Source: Salipiger pentaromativorans (lineage in GTDB: Bacteria > Pseudomonadota > Alphaproteobacteria > Rhodobacterales > Rhodobacteraceae). From it: a stretch of 64,000 nt of DNA. Position 1 is the stretch's first letter; every line of letters begins with the position of its first letter. The stretch covers positions 62,001 through 126,000 of the forward strand of contig NZ_JAMDHK010000012.1 in assembly GCF_024721115.1 (NCBI RefSeq), given 5' to 3'. The translations under genes were made by a program, and so were the position numbers. Positions 44,040 through 52,302 of the stretch are shown here, piece after piece. The notes under the pieces were generated by a model that was given only the letters and a program-made list of their open reading frames with translations, made no database searches and was not told the DNA's origin.

Positions 44040-44185
44040 CGACATCTGCGCAGCGCGGAAAAACCGATTGCTAAGTTGGGTTTGCATTCCTCTGAAATAG
44101 CTGCTTAGACAGACTCACGAGGTAAGTCTTGGGTGCTTGTCGTGGAAGAATTGTGACCACGTCAGGCGATTATCTGGAGGATAAC

Positions 44186-44380
44186 ATGAAGAAACTCGCA
44201 CTCGCCGCTGTGCTCGCCGGTACCGCTTCGACCGCAATGGCCGGTTCCTACGCCAAAGACGACGTGGTCATGGAGCCCGTCGTGGTCGTGGAAGAAGCTC
44301 AGCAAAGCTCGTCGTCCGCTGGCATCCTGATCCCGCTGATCCTGATCGCCGTCGTCGCAGCAGCTGCTTCGGCCGACTGA
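44186..44380 (+). CDS. 64-aa exported membrane microprotein next to hemH
   Basis: This short gene has a strong ribosome site (GGAGG at 44176-44180) before ATG 44186. The product has a signal peptide (MKKLALAAVLAGTASTAMA), a short acidic valine-rich segment (DDVVMEPVVVVEEAQQ), a serine run, and a C-terminal transmembrane segment (GILIPLILIAVVAAAASA). Similar small proteins occur near hemH in Rhodobacterales and are sometimes mislabelled ferrochelatase; nothing here resembles an enzyme. A perfect terminator follows. Function unknown; an inner-membrane regulator or tether is possible. Confidence 0.8.
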   Translation: MKKLALAAVLAGTASTAMAGSYAKDDVVMEPVVVVEEAQQSSSSAGILIPLILIAVVAAAASAD

Positions 44381-44406
44381 TCCACCGGATCGTCGCAAAG
44401 AACATG

Positions 44407-44437
44407 AAAAAGGCGGTGCCTCGGCACCGCCTTTTTT
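44407..44437. terminator. Bidirectional terminator between the microprotein gene and hemH
   Basis: AAAAAGGCGGTGCC (44407-44420) pairs perfectly with GGCACCGCCTTTTT (44423-44436), flanked by A-tract and T-tract. It works for the plus-strand gene and could also serve hemH, whose stop is at 44498. Confidence 0.9.
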
Positions 44438-44497
44438 ATTGCCCGGAGACCGGCCCCGAACCGCAGGCCATGCGCGCCTGACGCCGGGCGCCGCCCG

Positions 44498-45559
44498 TCA
44501 CGCCAGCCAGCCGCCCAGGTTCTCCTCGATCACCGAGGACAGCGCATCCACATGCGCGGGATCGTCGTTCAGGCAGGGGATGTAGGTGAACTGCTCACCG
44601 CCCGCGTGCTCAAAGCTCTCGCGGATCTCCTCGTTGATCTCTTCCAGCGTCTCGATGCAGTCGGCAGAGAAGGCCGGAGCGATCACCGCGATCTTCCTCT
44701 TCCCCTGCTTCGCCAGCTCGGCCACATGCTCGACCGTGTAGGGTTTCAGCCATTCCTCCGGGCCGAACACCGACTGGAAGGTCGTGGTGATCTGCGTCTC
44801 GTCCCAGCCCAGCCGTTCGCGCAGCAGGCGCGTCGTTTTCTGGCACTGGCAGTGATAGGGATCGCCCTGCATCAGATAACGTTTCGGCATCCCGTGATAG
44901 CTGACCACGAGGATGTCGGGCTTGTCGGCCAGATCGGCATAGCCGCGCTCGACCGAGGCGGCGAGCGCCTCGATGTATTTCGGCTGATCGAAATAGGGGT
45001 CCACCACGCGGGCGGTGGGTTGCCAGGGCTCTTCCATCAGCGCGCGGAAGAACTGGTCGTTCGCGGTGGCCGAGGTGGCGCCGGCATATTGCGGATAAAG
45101 CGGGAAGAACAGGATCTTGCGGCAGCCGGCCTTGACCATCTCCTGCACCTTCGACTTGGTCGAGGGATTGCCGTAGCGCATGCAGAAATCCACCGTGACC
45201 TGATCGCCGTAGCGCTCATTCATCCGCGCGGCGATGGCGGCGCTCTGCCGCTTGGTGATGGTCATCAGCGGGCTTTCGTTCAGATCCTCGTTCCAGATCG
45301 ACTTATAGGCCTCGCCCGAGCTGAAGGGCCGCTTGGTCAGGATGATCGCCTGAAGGATCGGCTGCCATTTCCATTTCGGATAGTCGATGACGCGGGTGTC
45401 GGACAGGAACTCGTTCAGATAGCGCCGCATCGGCCAATAGGAATAATGGTCGGGCGTGCCGAGGTTGGCGAGCAGCACCCCCACCTTTGGGCCGGCGATG
45501 GCGGGGTGATCGGCGGGGGCATGCGCTGGGCGCGCGGCCTTGGTCGTGGCGTCGAGCAT
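44498..45559 (-). CDS. hemH: Ferrochelatase
   Basis: The 353-aa protein inserts ferrous iron into protoporphyrin IX. It shows VGVLLANLGTPD near the N-terminus, MRYGNPSTKSKVQEM, ILFFPLYPQYAGATSAT, the conserved SYHGMPKRY with its active-site histidine, and a C-terminal PAFSADCIETLEEINEE with the catalytic glutamate. Cysteines at CQCQ and SADC hint at a 2Fe-2S-type cluster, but I cannot confirm one. ATG 45559 has AGGAC upstream, and an Irr-box-like element lies 50 bases upstream. Confidence 0.96.
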   Translation of the reverse strand: MLDATTKAARPAHAPADHPAIAGPKVGVLLANLGTPDHYSYWPMRRYLNEFLSDTRVIDYPKWKWQPILQAIILTKRPFSSGEAYKSIWNEDLNESPLMTITKRQSAAIAARMNERYGDQVTVDFCMRYGNPSTKSKVQEMVKAGCRKILFFPLYPQYAGATSATANDQFFRALMEEPWQPTARVVDPYFDQPKYIEALAASVERGYADLADKPDILVVSYHGMPKRYLMQGDPYHCQCQKTTRLLRERLGWDETQITTTFQSVFGPEEWLKPYTVEHVAELAKQGKRKIAVIAPAFSADCIETLEEINEEIRESFEHAGGEQFTYIPCLNDDPAHVDALSSVIEENLGGWLA

Positions 45560-45607
45560 GGTCCTGTCCTGGGTTGGTCCCTGATTGGTTTTGTTAGGTA
45601 TCGCTTC

Positions 45608-45624
45608 TTTAGAAGAGTTCAATC
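45608..45624. promoter_or_regulatory. Irr-box (ICE)-like element upstream of hemH
   Basis: TTTAGAA-gag-TTCAATC (45608-45624) matches the alphaproteobacterial iron-control element TTTAGAA-N3-TTCTAAA perfectly in the left half and at 4 of 7 positions in the right. It lies 49 bases upstream of hemH, overlapping a TTGAAC -35-like box on the minus strand. Irr control of hemH is established in Bradyrhizobium; here it is inferred. Confidence 0.4.
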
Positions 45625-46440
45625 TTTTAAAGGCGTTTCCTGCGTCTTCAGCGCATCGGCGAGACGTTGCGCCGCAGAGCCCGGGCGCAGCGGCTTGGGC
45701 TGGCTGTCGTCGGGCGCCCAGCCGGTCAGGGTGACGATCTCGTAAGAGGCGGGGACGCGGCCCTGCGCATCGCCGAATTCCGCCGCATAGATCGCCGCCG
45801 CGCGCAGCAGCACCGCGCGCCGTGTGGGGCGGCGTAGCCGGCCGGTGAGGGCGTTGGTCTCGCCCATGGCGCGCAGGTCGCGCATCAGGTGCAGGGCCGA
45901 GGGGTAGCTGGCGGTCAGGGTGAAGGAATCCGCCACCGGAAGCGCCAGCCCGGCGCGTTGCAGCAGCGCGCCCAGATCGCGGATCTCGCCCATCGGCAGC
46001 ACCCGGGGCGACAGCCCGCCGGTGACCTCGATCTCGGCCTGTCCTAGCGCCGCGCGCAGCTCGTGCAGGGTCTGCCCGCCGAAGCACAGCGCCAGAAAAA
46101 GCCCGTCCGGCCTCAGCGCCCGGCGGCATTGCACGAGCTGGCCCACCGGGTCGTTGGCCCAGTGCAGCGCGATGGCATGGATCACCAGATCGTGGCTGCC
46201 GTCGCGCAGATCCAGAACCTCGTCGTCGGGCACGATCCGCGCATCGGGCAGAAAACCCTGCCAGAGCTGCGGAAAAGGCGTCACCACAGCCGGCGTTGTA
46301 AAGGCTCTGTTAACCACCATGAGCCGATCCTGCACCTCGTCGCGGGCGGCTTCGTGCAGAAACAGCGCCGGGTCGCCTGCGGCGCGCGCGCGATGGCGGA
46401 GCAGGGCGGTGCGGTCAATGAGGGGGGCCGGGGTCGACAT
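45619..46440 (-). CDS. NDUFAF5/BioC-like SAM-dependent methyltransferase
   Basis: The 273-aa protein resembles BioC and the mitochondrial complex I assembly factor NDUFAF5. Recognisable parts are RARAAGDPALFLHEAARDEVQDRLMVVNRAF, HDLVIHAIALHWANDPVGQL, LRPDGLFLALCFGGQTLHELR, RDLRAMGETNALTGR and the C-terminal tail. NDUFAF5 homologues hydroxylate or modify complex I subunits and are retained in alphaproteobacteria. There is no clear G-x-G-x-G motif; the first motif is weak (VVTPFPQLWQG), as in this subfamily. It is divergent from comF. Confidence 0.75.
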   Translation of the reverse strand: MSTPAPLIDRTALLRHRARAAGDPALFLHEAARDEVQDRLMVVNRAFTTPAVVTPFPQLWQGFLPDARIVPDDEVLDLRDGSHDLVIHAIALHWANDPVGQLVQCRRALRPDGLFLALCFGGQTLHELRAALGQAEIEVTGGLSPRVLPMGEIRDLGALLQRAGLALPVADSFTLTASYPSALHLMRDLRAMGETNALTGRLRRPTRRAVLLRAAAIYAAEFGDAQGRVPASYEIVTLTGWAPDDSQPKPLRPGSAAQRLADALKTQETPLKD

Positions 46441-46454
46441 GGAGGCTGATTAGA

Positions 46455-47183
46455 GTGTTGCGAGCCGGGTTGCAAACGGCGCTGCGCCTTGTCTATCCAC
46501 CGCGCTGCCTGATCTGCGGCGGGCTGGTCGAGACCGATTTCGGCCTGTGCGGTCCGTGCTGGCGGGACACGCCGTTTCTGGCCGGGCTGAGTTGCACCTG
46601 CTGCGGCGTGCCGCTGCCCGGGGCCTCGGACGAGGCAGAGGTCTGCGACGACTGCCTGACGACGCCGCGCCCTTGGGCGCAGGGCTGCGCGGCGCTGCTC
46701 TACCGCGACAACGGGCGCCGGCTGGTGCTGATGCTGAAACATGGCGACCGCTATGACATCGCGGGCGCGGCGGCGGGCTGGATGGCGCGGCGGGCGCGGC
46801 CCCTGCTGCGCGAGGGGATGATCGCGGTGCCGGTGCCGCTGCATCTGCGGCGCCATCTGCGGCGGCGCTTCAACCAGTCGGCGTTGCTGGCGCGCGGGCT
46901 GGCGACCGGGCTGGGCATCGGCTGGAGCCCCGATGCGCTGGAGCGTGCGCGCCACACCCCGGCGCTGGAGGGCAAGACCCGCAACGAACGGTTCACGATG
47001 CTTGATGCGGCGATCCGTGTGGCGCCGAAACGCGCGGCGCTGATCCGCGACCGGCCGGTGCTGCTGGTCGATGATGTCATGACCTCGGGCGCGACCCTGG
47101 GGGCGGCGGCGGATGCCTGTCTGGCGGGCGGCGCGCGCGAAGTTTGTGTCTGCGTACTGGCGCGCGTTGCAAAGGAGGCCTAA
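46455..47183 (+). CDS. ComF family phosphoribosyltransferase-like protein
   Basis: The 242-aa protein has an N-terminal zinc ribbon (PPRCLICGG, GLCGPCW, CTCCGVPLP, VCDDC) and a C-terminal PRTase domain (VPVPLHLRRHLRRRFNQSALLARGLA, TLGLL-type stretch, VLLVDDVMTSGATL). ComF proteins help take up single-stranded DNA during transformation; in non-competent species the function is unknown. The start is GTG 46455. Grx and Nit follow after 39 bases on the same strand. Confidence 0.88.
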   Translation: MLRAGLQTALRLVYPPRCLICGGLVETDFGLCGPCWRDTPFLAGLSCTCCGVPLPGASDEAEVCDDCLTTPRPWAQGCAALLYRDNGRRLVLMLKHGDRYDIAGAAAGWMARRARPLLREGMIAVPVPLHLRRHLRRRFNQSALLARGLATGLGIGWSPDALERARHTPALEGKTRNERFTMLDAAIRVAPKRAALIRDRPVLLVDDVMTSGATLGAAADACLAGGAREVCVCVLARVAKEA

Positions 47184-47222
47184 ATCCCTTCAAATGCCCG
47201 GAACTTCCCGAAGGGACCGCAG

Positions 47223-47480
47223 ATGCAACCGATCGAAATCTACACCACGCCCTATTGCGGCTATTGCCACGCGGCCAAGCGGCTGCTGACCTCGAAGGGT
47301 GCCGCCTATACCGAGATCGACGTGATGGAAGACCCCTCGCGCCGTCCCGAGATGGTGCAGCGGTCGAATGGCGGGCGCACGGTGCCGCAGATCTTCATCG
47401 GCGCGACCCATGTGGGGGGCTGCGACGAGCTTTATGCGCTGGAACGCGCGGGCAAGCTCGACGCGCTTCTGGCCGGCTGA
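47223..47480 (+). CDS. grxC: Glutaredoxin 3
   Basis: The 85-aa protein has the dithiol active site CGYC (C12, C15) after IEIYTTPY, then EIDVMEDPSRRPEMVQRS, RTVPQIFIG (cis-proline) and HVGGCDELYAL, which form the glutathione-binding site. It reduces glutathionylated proteins and ribonucleotide reductase. Its stop and the Nit start share one base (TGATG, 47478-47482). Confidence 0.95.
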   Translation: MQPIEIYTTPYCGYCHAAKRLLTSKGAAYTEIDVMEDPSRRPEMVQRSNGGRTVPQIFIGATHVGGCDELYALERAGKLDALLAG

Positions 47481-48313
47481 TGCGCGCCGCGCTGCTGCAA
47501 ATCACCTCGTCGGATGCGCCGGCGGAGAACCTTGAAACGGTGCGGATCGCGATGCAAGCCGCCGCCGCGGACGGGGCGGGCTTTGTGCTGACGCCGGAGG
47601 TGACGAACTGCGTCTCGTCCAGCCGCAGCCATCAGCAGGCGGTGCTGACCTCCGAGGACAGCGATCCGGTGCTTGCGGGGCTGCGCGACGAGGCGGCGCG
47701 GCTGGGGGTCTGGCTGCTGATCGGCTCGCTGGCGGTGAAATCCGACCCGCCCGAGACGCGCTTTGCCAACCGGTCCTTCATGATCGGCCCCGATGGCGGC
47801 ATTGTCGCGCGCTACGACAAGCTGCACATGTTCGATGTGCAGGTGACCGAAACCGAGACCTATCGCGAATCCGAGGGGTTCGCCCCCGGCGACCGCGCGG
47901 TGATCGCGCCGACCGGTTTCGGCGCCGTCGGCATGACGATCTGCTATGACGTGCGTTTTCCCTATCTGCACCGGGCGCTGGCGCAGGCGGGGGCGGAGAT
48001 TCTCACCGTGCCGGCGGCCTTCTCGCCCGCCACCGGCCCGGGCCACTGGGAGCCGCTGCTGCGCGCGCGGGCCATCGAGACGGGGTGTTACGTGCTCGCG
48101 CCCGGTCAGGTCGGACAGCATACGGTCCGCCACGGCAAACCGCGCGCGACCCATGGGCATTCGCTGGCAATCTCGCCCTGGGGTGCCGTTCTGGCCGATG
48201 CCGGCGACCGTCCGGGGATCGTCTATGCCGATCTCGATCTGGCGCAGGTCCGCAAGGCGCGGGCGCAGATTCCCGCCCTGCAACACGACCGCAGCTTCAC
48301 CGGCCCGGCATGA
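47480..48313 (+). CDS. Nit-type carbon-nitrogen hydrolase (deaminated glutathione amidase-like)
   Basis: The 277-aa nitrilase-superfamily enzyme has the catalytic triad E40 (LTPEVTN), K114 (YDKLHMFD) and C155 (TICYDVRF). NRSFMIGPDGGIVARYDKLHMFDV and GHWEPLLRARAIETGCYVLAPGQVG are typical of the Nit1/Nit2 branch. The mammalian Nit1 hydrolyses deaminated glutathione, a by-product of transaminases. The coupling to grxC here is consistent with that glutathione-repair role, but the substrate is inferred. Confidence 0.85.
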   Translation: MRAALLQITSSDAPAENLETVRIAMQAAAADGAGFVLTPEVTNCVSSSRSHQQAVLTSEDSDPVLAGLRDEAARLGVWLLIGSLAVKSDPPETRFANRSFMIGPDGGIVARYDKLHMFDVQVTETETYRESEGFAPGDRAVIAPTGFGAVGMTICYDVRFPYLHRALAQAGAEILTVPAAFSPATGPGHWEPLLRARAIETGCYVLAPGQVGQHTVRHGKPRATHGHSLAISPWGAVLADAGDRPGIVYADLDLAQVRKARAQIPALQHDRSFTGPA

Positions 48314-48750
48314 ACAGTCCCGAGAATGCGCTTGCCATCTCGCTGTTCAGCGAGCTTCTGACGGCGGATCAGCTTTTGCGGAACCGGTTGACCCGCGTGT
48401 TGCCGAACCGGATGGAGATTTCGCATTTCTCGGTGCTGAACCATCTGGCCCGGGTGCAGAACGAACGTTCGCCCGCGCAGCTTGCCCGCAGCTTTCACGT
48501 CACGCGCGGGGCCATGACCAACACGCTGGCCAAGCTCGAACTGGCCGGATACGTGCATATCCGCCCCGACTGGGACGATGCGCGCCGCAAGATGGTGTCG
48601 ATCAGCCCGGCCGGCAAGCGCGCGCGCGAGGCGGCGCTGGCGGCGATGACCCCGGTGATCACCGAGATGGTAAGCGAGCTGGGCGTGGAAAAGGTGCGCG
48701 CGGCGCTGCCGGTGCTGCGCGAGCTGCGGCTCAAGCTCGAGGCGGATTGA
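48310..48750 (+). CDS. MarR family transcriptional regulator
   Basis: The 146-aa protein has a winged helix-turn-helix: EISHFSVLNHLARVQNERSPAQLARSFHVTRGAMTNTLAKLELAGYVHIRPDWDDARRKMVSISPAGK, with the wing D-x-R-x-K typical of MarR, flanked by dimerisation helices. It overlaps the Nit gene by ATGA and so is co-expressed with grxC and nit. Targets and ligand are unknown; it may regulate its own operon. Confidence 0.9.
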   Translation: MNSPENALAISLFSELLTADQLLRNRLTRVLPNRMEISHFSVLNHLARVQNERSPAQLARSFHVTRGAMTNTLAKLELAGYVHIRPDWDDARRKMVSISPAGKRAREAALAAMTPVITEMVSELGVEKVRAALPVLRELRLKLEAD

Positions 48751-48835
48751 GGGCGGGGCGGTCCGGAGCGCCACGGCTCTACCCTCCGGCAGCCGGGGCC
48801 GCTATGGTCGCGCCGACACGTCCGGGAGGCGCAAA

Positions 48836-49513
48836 ATGAAACGTTCGCGTATCAACGAGATCATCCGCGAAGGCGATGCCTTTATCCGCGCGCATGGCTA
48901 TTGCCTGCCGCCTTTCGCCTATTGGACGCCGGAGGCGCTGCGCGCCGCCGATCATGCCGAGATCAAGCGCCGCCGCATGGGCTGGGACATCACCGATTAC
49001 GGCGCCGGCCGGTTCGACGATCTGGGGCTGTTCCTGTTCACCACCCGCAATGGGCTGAACGGCGATCTGGGCAAGCGCAGCGCCATGCTTTACGCGGAAA
49101 AGATCATGATCTCGCGCCGCGATCAGCTCAGCCCCAATCACCGCCACGCGCTCAAGGTCGAGGACATCATCAACCGCGGTGGCGGCACGCTGGTGCTCGA
49201 GCTGCACGCGGCCACGCCCGAGGGCGGAATCGACCGCCACGGGCCGGTGACGGTGATGTGCGACGGCATCGACCGGACCCTGCCGCCGGGCGGGCATCTC
49301 AAACTCGATCCGGGCGAATCCGTGACGCTGTTCCCCAGCACCTGGCACGCCTTCTGGGGCGAGGGCAGCGATGTGCTGATTGGCGAGGTCTCGACGGTGA
49401 ACGACGACCTGACCGACAATATCTTCGAGATGGACATCGGCCGGTTCTCGACCGTCGAGGAGGACGAAGCGCCGCTCCATCTGCTGGTGTCGGATTACGA
49501 CGACAAGCTCTAA
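48836..49513 (+). CDS. D-lyxose/D-mannose ketol-isomerase family protein
   Basis: The 225-aa protein resembles the cupin-fold D-lyxose isomerases (DUF1498). Conserved pieces are HGYCLPPFAYWTPE, HRHALKVEDIINRGGGTLVLEL, PSTWHAFWGEG and IGEVSTVNDDLTDNIF. Metal ligands would be the histidine of NHRHALK, the glutamate of VEDI, the glutamate of VLEL and the histidine of WHAFW. It interconverts lyxose with xylulose or mannose with fructose. GGGAGG lies before ATG 48836. No sugar transporter is adjacent, and a hairpin terminator follows. Confidence 0.85.
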   Translation: MKRSRINEIIREGDAFIRAHGYCLPPFAYWTPEALRAADHAEIKRRRMGWDITDYGAGRFDDLGLFLFTTRNGLNGDLGKRSAMLYAEKIMISRRDQLSPNHRHALKVEDIINRGGGTLVLELHAATPEGGIDRHGPVTVMCDGIDRTLPPGGHLKLDPGESVTLFPSTWHAFWGEGSDVLIGEVSTVNDDLTDNIFEMDIGRFSTVEEDEAPLHLLVSDYDDKL

Positions 49514-49519
49514 GATAGG

Positions 49520-49540
49520 GGTGGGCAATTTGCCCACCTT
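49520..49540. terminator. Convergent-gene hairpin after the isomerase gene
   Basis: GGTGGGCA (49520-49527) pairs with TGCCCACC (49531-49538), a perfect 8-bp stem with a 3-nt loop, followed by TTCCCC. It lies between convergent genes. The T-tract is poor. Confidence 0.55.
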
Positions 49541-49550
49541 CCCCGATGCC

Positions 49551-51098
49551 TTACGCCCGCCACCAGCGCTCGGCAAAGCGCGCGTTATCCATCTGCCAGA
49601 GATTGCCCAGCGTGGCGGGTGTGGCGATGCGGTCGCTCACCGCCTGGAGGTGGTTGGCGAAGACCGGGATCAGCAGCCCGCCCTCGTCGCGCAGGATCTG
49701 CTGCATCTCGCCGTAAAGCGCGCGCCGCTTCGCGCTGTCGAGCTCCGAGCGCGCCTCGCCCAGAAGCGCCTGAAAGCGCGGGCTCTGCTCAAGGCCCCAT
49801 TGCGTGTCGTTCCAGGGCGCGCCGTGTTGCAACGCGGTCGAGAACATCCAGTCCTCGGTGACGCGCCCCGACCAGGCACAGGCGCAGAAGGGCGTCTTGC
49901 GCCAGACCCGCGTCCAATAGCCCTCGGCCTGTTCCGGAACGATCTCGAGCGAAATGCCTGCGGCACGGGCCGAGTCGCGGAACAGTTCAGCCGCGTCGGG
50001 GGCGCCTTCGAAGGCGCCTTCGGAAACGGATAGCGGCAAGGTCAGCGATGACAGGCCGGCCTGCCGCAGATGATAGCGGGCGCGGTCGGGGTCGTAGGGC
50101 GGGGGCGTCAGATCGGCGACATATTGATTGGCCGGGCCAAGCGGGCTGTCCGCCCCGACGCGGCCATGGCCAAGCAACAGCCTGTCCACCATCTCGTGAC
50201 GGTCGATCGCGTGTTTCAGCGCCTGCCGGATCTGCACCGCATCGAAGGGCGCCGCGCCGGTCTGCATGGCAAAGCCGTAATACTGGTTTCCGGGCACATC
50301 CTGTAGCCGCAGGCCCGGGGCCGCCCGCAGCCGCGCCGCGCGCTGCGGCGCCACCCGGTTGATCGCATCCACCCGGCCCGCGCGCAGCGCCGAAACCCGC
50401 GCGGCGCCGTCGTTCATCGCGATGAACTCGATCTCGTCGAACCAGCCGGCCTGCCCGTCCTTGTAGTGACCCGCGACCCGCTTGCCGAGAAAGCGCACGC
50501 CGGGGTCGAAATGCTCTACCCGATAAAGGCCGGTGCCGATGCCCTTCGCCATGGCCTCGTCGATCTGTCCCGCAGGGTAGATCAGCAGGTGATAATCGGC
50601 GAGCAGATAGGGGAAATCGGCGTTTCCGGCGGACAGGGTAAAGCGGATCCGGTGATCGGAGAGGCGCTCCATCTGCGCGATGGAGGCCACCAGCGGGCGG
50701 GCGCCCGATCCGGCCCTGGGATCGAGATGCAGGCGGAGCGAGGCGATGACGTCTTCGGCGCTGAAGGGCTTGCCGTTGTGAAAGCGCACGCCTTCGCGCA
50801 GCGTGACCGTCCAGACGCGCGCATCGGCGCTGGCATCCCAGCCGGTCGCCAGCTCTCCGCGCAGGCTGCCATCGGCGGCGACCTCGGTCAGCGTGTCGAA
50901 GACCGCGCCCTGCGCGGCGGCGACCATGAAGAAATCGGCGTGGTTGCGCGCGTCCCAATTGTCGGAGCGGTGCGCGCCGCCCAGTGCCGCGCGCAGTGTC
51001 CCGCCGGCCCGTGCGGTTCCGGCGGCAAGACCCGACGCGCCCAGCACTGCGGCGGCGAGGGCGGATTGGATCAGGCGACGGCGTTTGAAACCACTCAT
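49551..51098 (-). CDS. ABC transporter substrate-binding protein (SBP family 5), orphan
   Basis: The 515-aa protein has a signal with twin arginines (FKRRRLIQSALAAAVLGASG), then a family 5 binding domain: GGTLRAALGG, VAADGSLRGELATGWDAS, VTLREGVRFHNGKPFSAEDVIASLRLHLDP and IRQALKHAIDRHEMVD. This family binds di- or oligopeptides, nickel or related solutes. No permease or ATPase gene is next to it. Two further cysteines (FCACAW) sit near residue 400. ATG 51098 is chosen as the first with a proper signal peptide. Confidence 0.85.
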   Translation of the reverse strand: MSGFKRRRLIQSALAAAVLGASGLAAGTARAGGTLRAALGGAHRSDNWDARNHADFFMVAAAQGAVFDTLTEVAADGSLRGELATGWDASADARVWTVTLREGVRFHNGKPFSAEDVIASLRLHLDPRAGSGARPLVASIAQMERLSDHRIRFTLSAGNADFPYLLADYHLLIYPAGQIDEAMAKGIGTGLYRVEHFDPGVRFLGKRVAGHYKDGQAGWFDEIEFIAMNDGAARVSALRAGRVDAINRVAPQRAARLRAAPGLRLQDVPGNQYYGFAMQTGAAPFDAVQIRQALKHAIDRHEMVDRLLLGHGRVGADSPLGPANQYVADLTPPPYDPDRARYHLRQAGLSSLTLPLSVSEGAFEGAPDAAELFRDSARAAGISLEIVPEQAEGYWTRVWRKTPFCACAWSGRVTEDWMFSTALQHGAPWNDTQWGLEQSPRFQALLGEARSELDSAKRRALYGEMQQILRDEGGLLIPVFANHLQAVSDRIATPATLGNLWQMDNARFAERWWRA

Positions 51099-51260
51099 GG
51101 GCGGGTCTTTCGAGAGTCCTTGCGGTGCGGGGGCAGGCGCCCGGCGCCGAAGCATCTTAGGGGCAAGTCGCAAGGAGCCCAAGCAAAGTTTCCGCTCTGC
51201 GCGCGGCATTGCGCCGCGACCGGCGTCGCGGGTGCATTTCTCTGGCGGAGCGGCTGTCGT

Positions 51261-52250
51261 TCAGGCCCCGGGGCCGTCCATCGCGCCTGCGATCTGGTCC
51301 ATCGCGCGCACCAGTTCGGCGCTGATTCCAGGCTCTGAGAGCGCGTGGCCGGCGTTGCGGATCATCCGCAGATCGGCGTCGGGCCAGGCCTGCGCCAGTT
51401 CCCAGGCACGTTGCGGCGGGCAGATCATGTCGTAGCGGCCCTGCACGATCACCCCGGGGATGCCGTGCAGCTTGTCCACGTTCTTCAGAATCCAGCCGTC
51501 TTCCTCGAGAAAGCCGTCATGGACGAAATAATGGTTCTCCAGCCGCGCGAAGGCGCGGGCGTAATCGCCCGGCGCGTCGCCGCCGGCCCCGTTGGAATAG
51601 ACCGAGGCCAGCGCGTTTTCCCAGCCCGACCAGGCGCGGGCAAAGCGGGTCTCTTCCTGGAGATCGCCGGAGAACAGCCGCCGGTGATAGGCGGCGATCA
51701 GGTCGCCCCGCTCGTCTTCGGGGATGAGATCGGTGAACCGCGCCCAGGGCTCGGGCCAGAACTGCCCCGCGCCGCCGCCATAGAACCAGTCCAGCTCGGC
51801 CCGGGTCATCATGAAGACCCCGCGCAGCACCAGATGGCGCACGCGCTCGGGGTGGCTGATGGCATAGACCAGCGCCAGCGTCGCGCCCCAGCTTCCGCCG
51901 AAGACGATGAACTGCTCGATGCCCAGCGTCTCGCGGATGCGCTCGATGTCGGAGATCAGGTGCCAGGTGGTGTTGTCGGTGATGCTGGCATGGGGCCGCG
52001 ACCGTCCGCAGCCGCGCTGATCGAACAGCACCACGCGGAACACGCGCGGATCGAAATAGCGCCGCATCGCCGGAGAGCAGCCGCCGCCGGGCCCGCCGTG
52101 AAACACGATCACCGGCACGCCGCGCGGGTTGCCGCATTGTTCCATATAGATCTTGTGCCCGTCGCCCATGTCGATCATGCGTTGATCGAACGGGTCGATG
52201 GCCGGATAGAGATATTGCACTGCGCGCTTTTGGCCCGAGAATTTGTCCAT
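51261..52250 (-). CDS. pip: Proline iminopeptidase
   Basis: The 329-aa alpha/beta hydrolase removes N-terminal proline from peptides. The oxyanion and nucleophile motifs are HGGPGGGCSP and FGGSWGATLAL (catalytic serine in GGSWG). DQRGCGRSRPHA and NTTWHLISDIERIRE are hallmarks of peptidase S33, and GRYDMICPPQRAWELA and NAGHALSEPG supply the acid and histidine. ATG 52250 matches the usual start. It is divergent from ubiG. Confidence 0.93.
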   Translation of the reverse strand: MDKFSGQKRAVQYLYPAIDPFDQRMIDMGDGHKIYMEQCGNPRGVPVIVFHGGPGGGCSPAMRRYFDPRVFRVVLFDQRGCGRSRPHASITDNTTWHLISDIERIRETLGIEQFIVFGGSWGATLALVYAISHPERVRHLVLRGVFMMTRAELDWFYGGGAGQFWPEPWARFTDLIPEDERGDLIAAYHRRLFSGDLQEETRFARAWSGWENALASVYSNGAGGDAPGDYARAFARLENHYFVHDGFLEEDGWILKNVDKLHGIPGVIVQGRYDMICPPQRAWELAQAWPDADLRMIRNAGHALSEPGISAELVRAMDQIAGAMDGPGA

Positions 52251-52302
52251 GTCCCATCTATATTGGCATGGAAACCCAAATGACCATGGGGAAATGTGAC
52301 CT

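Noticed and set aside
48490-48505. CTTTCACGTCACGCG inside marR as a parS site
   Set aside because: Only a half-site resembles parS; the right arm does not match.
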